Shown here piece after piece: positions 57,901 to 64,000 of a DNA stretch of 64,000 nt. Source of the DNA: Heliocybe sulcata (Eukaryota; Basidiomycota; Agaricomycetes; Gloeophyllales; Gloeophyllaceae); assembly GCA_004369045.1 (NCBI GenBank), contig ML213528.1, positions 293,662-357,661 of the forward strand, in the 5' to 3' direction. The translations under genes were made by a program, and so were the position numbers. Numbering within the stretch: the stretch's first letter is position 1; every line of letters starts with the position of its first letter. Under the pieces are notes generated by a model that saw nothing but the letters and a program-made list of their open reading frames with translations, did not search any database and was not told the origin of the DNA.

Positions 57901-60269
57901 CCTCAGTTAAGCGTCCGATACAGCGCGAAATGAGCCGTGGCCAATCGCGTCCTCCGGAAATGAGGACGCCGGTGGGTGTCCTCTGTGGCGTGATTGTTAG
58001 CTGCGCCGGTATTAGTTGCCCTTTGTTCATGTGGACTCGGACGTTGTGGGTCCCGCGCAGGTACGTCCGGGATTGGGATCCTCTGAGAATTGAATAGTGC
58101 AGTTCTATTGCTGGACCCGGCGGCTGATGCTTGGTCCCTGTCGGGCCTACTATCGTATTCATATGTACTCTCGGCCTGTTATGATCAGGATCGCAGCATA
58201 TGCATACGCAGTTGTAGGTGCGGGCGCGCCCGGGATGGCAAGGGGCAGTGAACGCCGGCCGAGAGGATTCGGCATCCTTCGTTTCGCCGGACGCCCATTG
58301 GCTAGTGGGTAGACGGGAGTATCGAGCAGGGCGGGTGAACTCGGGGTGGTCGCAGTTGGAGGTGAATAACTAGGTTCAGCGCCATATGCTTGCGGTGGCG
58401 TGCGTTCCGTGGATCCAATAGGGCCTGCGCTGGTGGACATGAAAAGCGCGCCGCGTCCGACGCGTCCGGTGAGGTCACTGTGCTGACGACGTCGTCATCT
58501 CCGTCCCTGTAGATTAGATGTGTGCGTCTGCGGATGAAGGCCTCGTGGAGTGCCCACAACGAGTTAGTGGACCTGATATATATTCGACCCGCGTGCATCC
58601 CATTTGCTGCGGTACTATGTTCCGGAATGTGGAGGGCGCCTGCAATCTGCATCCGGATCCGGATGCAGAATTTTCCACTTGGGCTAGCAAGGACAATGAC
58701 AACTGTATGCGATCATATACCAGGGATTATTGTGTCTTGGAACGAGAATTTAGAGACGGCCGAGATGCCAGGCGAAACATCATGAACCCGAATCCGAATT
58801 TACAATCTTCTCGTGCACACGAGTGGTGAGTTATTCGAAATGTACAAGCCGACCATCCGACCATGACAAAGCCAGTCCCTTCCAGAACCCAAACGTACAT
58901 CCACAAGCCCCAAGCGCCCGAAGCTAATCGCGGGTTGACCCCGATCCGCCTGGGACGGGAAGGGATGCTGTGCTGTAGCCTCGAAGAAACCTTATTGAGT
59001 ATTGTCGGAGGACAAGAAGGGACGGGCGGGGGGAGATAAGATAGAAGTCGGAACTTGCCTACGGGCGCCTGGGGGAGAGACAAGTATGGGAGTTAAGGAG
59101 GCTTGTTGGCCTGCCTGGACGTGACAGCCTTCATGTTCAGGCATCCCATTGGAGGAAGCCAAGTAGGTGGTCTGCAGGCTTGAGATACGCCGAGTAGGAA
59201 CTGTATCAACCAGGCAACGTTGCGGGGAGTCCGTCTTCCATACGAGGTGTCCAAACTGAACTCTAGGTGTGTCTATTGGCAGGCCAAGAGGCGCCACGCG
59301 GGGTGCGATTGGATGGATGTGTGCACGGCGAGTGCGTCTGCCTGCGGCGTTTAGCTATAGCCCCCGGCCTGGAGCTATGGAATTGAGATGATAGCTGAGG
59401 CCTGAGGCCTAATGGGGGCTGGGGACGCGATTCGACCGAGAACACAGGAGGCGTTAGTAGAGCTTCGTTTGCGAGTCTGCGGGAGGTTCTAGGCGTACGT
59501 ATTAGTAGCCGCCCGAGACTGCTATAGCGAGACCGAGAAATTCGGTGTTGGTCAGCACTGCTTATTGAGAAGAACAAGGTGATTCGATGGGCTGTGGTTG
59601 TGGATCAGTCAGCGATGGCACGTCTTGACTCGAATGGCGTAGAAAGCAATCGCAGAAGCTTAGATTAGACAATCGCAGACCGGGACGGACATACGAGACA
59701 GGAAGCTGCACCACAGGAATAGAATTCGGATTCATAGATGGGTTCATAGATATTTAGCAGATACGTCGATGGAGCTGGAAAGGCGTGCCCGAGGGAGATA
59801 CCTCGGCCGGAGTCGGGAGAGCTGGTGGCCCGATGCGTGCGATGGGAGATGGCACGCATTGGGCCACCCTGGCGGATCGCATCGACTGGCTAGACTGGAA
59901 AGACTGTGCGGGTATCGGTGCGGATGCGGGGGTGCACTGCACGCGTGGGGGGGCTACGCCTGCGCTGCACAGAAAGGCTGGCAACGAGGCAGGTCACCTG
60001 GAGCGGCACGCCTTCCCAAAGCGGAAGTAGACTGGGACACGGATATTATGTAATGCAGGGCCACCCATATCGGGGCGGGGACATTGCTTGCTCATCGGGG
60101 CTTTGAGTCAACGGGGCGACCTTTCCCGCAATCCTTTATAGCTCATCCCGCCATGCTTGCCTCTGACGCCACACTGCCCCGTTTATAACCCCCTGCACGA
60201 AACTTGTCTCTTTTCCTGTACTAAACCCCTTGTGAAGCAACAACCAAGCCGCTCCCTCCCTCCCTCGCG
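54964..60269. other. Long region without a recognised gene
   Basis: No gene could be supported. Patches with good codon composition include a plus-strand stretch at about 56036-56118 ('MAEARRVWASDESHLMYDN'), a plus-strand stretch at 57278-57517 that is serine-rich and ends 'RSIYEGDRWVL', and minus-strand stretches at 58440-58159 and 58162-57860 (the first starts 'MSTSAGPIGSTERTPPQ'). None extends into neighbouring exons that I can place. They may be rapidly evolving genes, untranslated RNA genes or decayed genes. 59.7-60.2 kb is GC-rich and probably the promoter of the next gene. Confidence 0.4.
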
Positions 60270-61256
60270 ATGACATACGACTACGACTACCGCGCCCCCA
60301 CCCCGCCCCCGACCCCGCCGCACTTTAAGCACAAGCACGCGCTGCCACACCATTCATCCTCGAAGCACTCGCCCGTGCGGGCGTACGACATCTCGTGTTT
60401 CCTCGACCCGGCGTACGCCTCGGGCTCGTCGTGCTCCCAGTCCTCGTCGTCGCCGTCCTCGGCGTATATAGACCGCCATGGCGACCTGCACGACCCCGAC
60501 TACCGCCCCTTCGCGCACGGCCCTGCGGGGACGCGCAACAGGGCGCATGGGGGCGGGATTAATGTTGACACGCCGAGCGACGACGACGAGAGCGACGGGA
60601 GTGAGACGGAGAGGGTGCACAGACATACCCGCTTGACGACGTACCCGCATTTGCAGCGCCACCAGGACAGGGGGCGCAGCGAGAGCGGGTCGCGGACGCG
60701 ACACCCCAGTCCGCGGCGGTACGTGCCTTATTACGAGCCGCCGTACGCGACGACGGGGCTGTCGTCGTCGCCTGAAGAGGACGATGCCACCGCGACCGCG
60801 TCGAATTGGATGGGGCACTACGGCAACAATGTGAGGATTAGGCGGGCAGATGAGGAGGAGAACCCGTTCGAGGATGGATTTGGGTATGAGGATGAGGATG
60901 CGGAGAGGAAGGGGAGGAGGTTGTTGAAGACGCGGAGGTTTTCGAGGAGGGAGAAGAGGAAGAGTAAGGAGGAGAGTCGTGATTTGGAGAAGCGGGAAGT
61001 GGCGCGCACGCCTACGCCGTATCATTTTGATCTTGACGAGGAGCCCGAGGAGGGTGCGCAGGATCTTATCCCGACTCAACCAGAGTGGACGTGAGTCTTC
61101 TTATGCCCTCCTCTTCACCGCGATACTCATTCAAGTGCCTTCAGACCCACCTGCACGCAGTCCATCCGCCGCCAATGGCAATCCGTCTCGCTCTCCCTGC
61201 GCTTCTCCATCTTCCGCGCGCGCCGACGACTCCGGGGGAAGCTGCTGAACAAGTAG
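60270..61256 (+). CDS. Disordered, charged hypothetical protein
   Basis: Two exons (60270-61090 and 61136-61256, 45-nt intron) close to 313 aa. The start 'MTYDYDYRAPTPPPTPP' is followed by His/Ser/Pro-rich sequence, 'YDISCFLDPAYASG', an acidic patch 'TPSDDDESDGSETE', and a strongly basic run 'RRLLKTRRFSRREKRKSKEE'. The second exon replaces the short unspliced end by 'SIRRQWQSVSLSLRFSIFRA', an amphipathic basic helix that could bind membrane, and ends 'RRRLRGKLLNK'. Splicing in frame into this structured-looking tail is the main support for the model. Probably mostly disordered; function unknown. I have the impression that similar proteins occur in other agaricomycetes but cannot verify it. 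Confidence 0.62.
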
Positions 61257-61907
61257 CCTCTGCCCTCGCGTCCGTGCCACATGCATCTCGATTCACTGCA
61301 ATCCCACTTCCTACCTTCGGTCTGGGACACGAACTATGTTCATTGCTACCTCGGCTCCTAGAGCCGGCTCTCACACCAAACCAAACGACGAGCGACACCC
61401 GCGGCACCTGGTTCCACGCGCGGGGTTCTCCTCGCTCGACCCCCCGCTGCTGACGACTTGCGTAGAGTCGGAGCACGCAGCGTCTTCACGACCCCTCACG
61501 ACCTCTTCTTTTCTCTTTGTCTTCGCCACGCGCTGGCTGTTTTCACGCTCTCGCTCGGGAATGAGGACGCAGTCGCCCCTGTTCCCGCTGTGCATATATG
61601 TTTTCCATTCCCTCCAACGGTTCCTCATAGACGAAACCCCGCGCGATCACTACGTATTCCTTTGGGATTTCTGCATCACTTTTTCATGCATACGGGCTTG
61701 TTGGTTCGATCTGCCCGCCACGCCATTCACGCCTTTCGAACTCACGGACACCACGCTTATGGACGCATTGTTTGGTTTGGATTTGCTGGCGAAGGTGCTT
61801 TCCTCGTTGGTAGGAGGAGGAAGGTGGTTGGCTTGGTAGATCGGATTGCTACTGTGGTAGTATACAAGACGTATGAGGATGAATGAATGAATTATATGGA
61901 TCATTAT
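61257..61907. other. 3' flank of the disordered-protein gene
   Basis: Long open stretches on both strands exist but their composition changes and no family is recognised; probably untranslated sequence. Confidence 0.4.
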
Positions 61908-62022
61908 TGTGTCTTTTGAGTGGTGTGATTCTCGAATCGCACTTGTAAGTGCGCCCGCCTTTTACTGTGTCTTTTGAGTGGTGTGATCTTTCGAATCGCA
62001 CTTGTAAGTGTGACTGCCTTTT
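61908..62022 (+). repeat. Two tandem copies of a 58-bp unit
   Basis: Copies start at 61908 and 61966. Each reads TGTGTCTTTTGAGTGGTGTG, then TCGAATCGCACTTGTAAGTG, then a GCCTTTT end. Differences are few. Confidence 0.9.
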
Positions 62023-63892
62023 CAGATTCCGAATCGATGCACAGTTCTCGTGGATCTGTGCGGGCTGCTCTGCTTGTGCAGCGTGTGGAAGTTAATGTCG
62101 GGAAAACGAAGGTGGGTGGACCGATGCTGTTCCCTCTTTTCCTTAGTCATGGAGTCTATTACCGAGGAATGCTCGGGATACGGTTTACGCAGTGTTGTGT
62201 TCATGTGCGTGACCGTTCGCAGAGGAATACAGTGTTTTATTAGAACGAATGTGGTCAGCAAGGGAGAGCGAGGCCGAGGGCACATGGATGGCCCTTCCTG
62301 CCTGCCTCTGTGAATGTGAAGTTTTCGTTTTCGAGCGCGTGCAGGTCTGTGATATTGATAGTCGCCCGTCAGGGCCGTCGGAGGTGTGGGAGGACGGAGT
62401 TTGAATAGGAGGTCTAAGGAGAAAGGCTGGGACAGCCGCGGCTCGAACGGTGAGGGACGCGTAGTTACGGCGGGATTCGGATGTCATTGGCTCGAGTGCT
62501 AGTTGGCGGTGGTGTGGCTTGAAGTAGATTAGGAGATGTTAGAGCGCTGGAAATGGGGGGCTCTGTTCGGCTGGTCTGGAGGTGCGTGCTTGCAGGGATG
62601 CGAGAGGCCGCTGAGAATAGGAACGAGCGATGCCACTCGGTCACGCTTTGTTTTACGTGCTGTATCATTCTCTCCACGCTCGAATCAACTATGAACTCTA
62701 GGCTTTGGGATGTGGAGGAGTGCAGCTGCCCGAATGGATAATCTCGGGATCGGAGGTGAGTAGACGATCGAATTCGTTGATCCGCGCTATGACGCCGACG
62801 TGACGCAACCTTCATCTTATCTTCCTTTGACACGATCTATAGCGTCCCGGGCTGGTAAGGAATGTTCGCCTTGCATTTGTCCTTTATTTTACTAACAGCA
62901 ACGCATACATCCATAGGGAGAAATCTGCTTCCGTGTCTGCAATCCATGACGGAGCTCCGATCTCGCGGACACGCAAGCAGACCCAGGTGGTTTAGACTCT
63001 GGCTCGTGTCAGCGTTGCTTTCGCAGACTCGCACCGCTCCACACTCACCTGCAGCGTTGCCAGGGACGGCTTGCTTGATCCTGCAGGACCGCTGGATACT
63101 ACCAGAACAATGCGCGGCTCGACGTCATCCAGGTACTACGGACTATTTCTGATAGAGAGATGATGTATTCTGTGACACTGGGTGGGGTGCGTGGCTGGGA
63201 TCAGAACTGGTTGATGCGAGATACGGTGCGTTTGGTGGGAATGGAGGATATACTGCAGCTCCTGCTCGGCTCGGTTGTTCTAGTATTTGACAGAAACGTG
63301 AGTTCGACTCCGCTCTACATCGTCGTTGCAAATGTTCTCCATTCTTTAGAATCCTCTGGTTCCTTGTTGACGTTGGTCACCCGTTTCTTACAGCGGTCTT
63401 CGGGCATCCTGGGTACCTGAAGACTTCATTAATCATTCCAGCTCTTTTCGACTCCTGTTCAACGTTCAGGATCAGTTGTTCTAGCGCTGGGTAGAGCCCG
63501 ACGCATTTGACACACTCTGCGCCGTCCGGGAGGTGTTTGTCCCGCAGCATCTTCACCTTCAGAATGACGGATACTTATCACAGACTGCATTGCGAACAAC
63601 CATTCTCGACAGTGCCTTGGCCTTAGCACCAGACCAGCAAGTCCCACAACATCTTTCTGGCTAGCAGCAGCCCCCAACTCTCAAATGTTCGAGGGCAGAC
63701 TGAGAAGCTCGTCAAGATATCCTCTTCTAGCCCTGGAAGGGGTACTTTGATGCGCTATCTCCGTCTATTCGCGCCTCGAAGAGCCAGGTACAGTAGCCTC
63801 TTTGACATCTCACCTACGAGCGCCGCTTGGAGTGGGCGCATATATCTACTTCTCTTTAGTTCCCGAGACAGAATGCTACTGATTTTCAGCCG
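62023..63892. other. Region without a recognised gene
   Basis: A minus-strand patch at about 63555-63430 ('CVKCVGLYPALEQLILNV') has an LRR-like look reminiscent of F-box proteins but could not be extended. Nothing else is supported. Confidence 0.35.
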
Positions 63893-64000
63893 TTAGACTC
63901 CAAGCAGTTCTCGACTTTCCGGAGCAGACGAGGGGGCCTCATCTTGAGATGCCTGGATGGGCTTCTCGTAAACTGGGTGCGTCGGCCTCTTCATCTCGTT
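63893..64000 (-). CDS. C-terminal end of an unknown protein (partial)
   Basis: The minus strand is open from the right edge to a TAA at 63895-63893, giving at least 35 codons that read 'RPTHPVYEKPIQASQDEAPS' and end 'SAPESRELLGV'. The composition looks like the hydrophilic C terminus of a real protein whose other exons lie beyond the window. No domain is visible, so it could also be a chance open frame. Confidence 0.35.
   Translation of the reverse strand, partial: NEMKRPTHPVYEKPIQASQDEAPSSAPESRELLGV

Noticed and set aside
61336-61886. Two overlapping plus-strand open frames after the disordered-protein gene
   Set aside because: They overlap in different frames, lack splice continuity, and look like open frames in GC-rich 3' flank.
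63290-63320. B-box-like GTTCGACTCC suggesting a tRNA
   Set aside because: No A-box at the right distance and no pairing T-stem.

Overview
The window is nuclear DNA of a basidiomycete fungus, most likely an agaricomycete. Evidence: dense short genes with many introns of about 45-70 nt (some only 35 nt), GT-AG and one GC-AG splice sites, several FunK1-type protein kinases, a KDZ (Kyakuja-Dileera-Zisupton) transposase with its usual agaricomycete companion gene, and fungal orthologues of GID5, COG6, PDA1 and a PNS1-like choline transporter. All exon structures were built by hand from splice motifs and reading-frame continuity; each closes to a multiple of three, but none has been checked against transcripts.

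Layout. 1-8.4 kb is ordinary gene space: the 3' end of an NRPS-like reductase, a decayed kinase, dephospho-CoA kinase, an NmrA/SDR-like protein, a helix-turn-helix protein and a PNS1-like transporter; a stray copy of a dephospho-CoA kinase exon lies at 4 kb. 9-32.4 kb is accessory, repeat-rich DNA: a 263-bp perfect-looking inverted repeat abutting a TA-flanked MITE, three related TG...CA LTR-like units with 4-bp target duplications, a KDZ element of about 13.8 kb (12.94-26.75 kb) lying between the two ends of a FunK1 kinase pseudogene, and a young-looking, non-autonomous LTR element (29.5-32.4 kb). The KDZ element carries a transposase (broken by two stops, a frameshift and an LTR insertion), a large AT-rich palindrome containing the assembly gap, and a divergent pair of cargo genes, one with two RNase H1 N-terminal-like domains.

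33.3-40.7 kb holds a candidate small secreted cysteine-rich protein, an intact FunK1 kinase and a shorter FunK1 relative whose catalytic residues are lost. 41-54 kb is conserved housekeeping space: a GT8-like glycosyltransferase, a small hypothetical protein, a TMEM163/CDF-like membrane protein with a cysteine-rich tail, GID5/ARMC8 (GID ubiquitin ligase), pyruvate dehydrogenase E1 alpha and COG6 (Golgi tethering). A 441-bp hAT-type MITE with 8-bp target duplications follows. 55-60 kb and 61.3-63.9 kb show only unassigned coding-like patches; a disordered conserved-looking protein sits at 60.3-61.3 kb and the C-terminal end of an unknown gene runs off the right edge.
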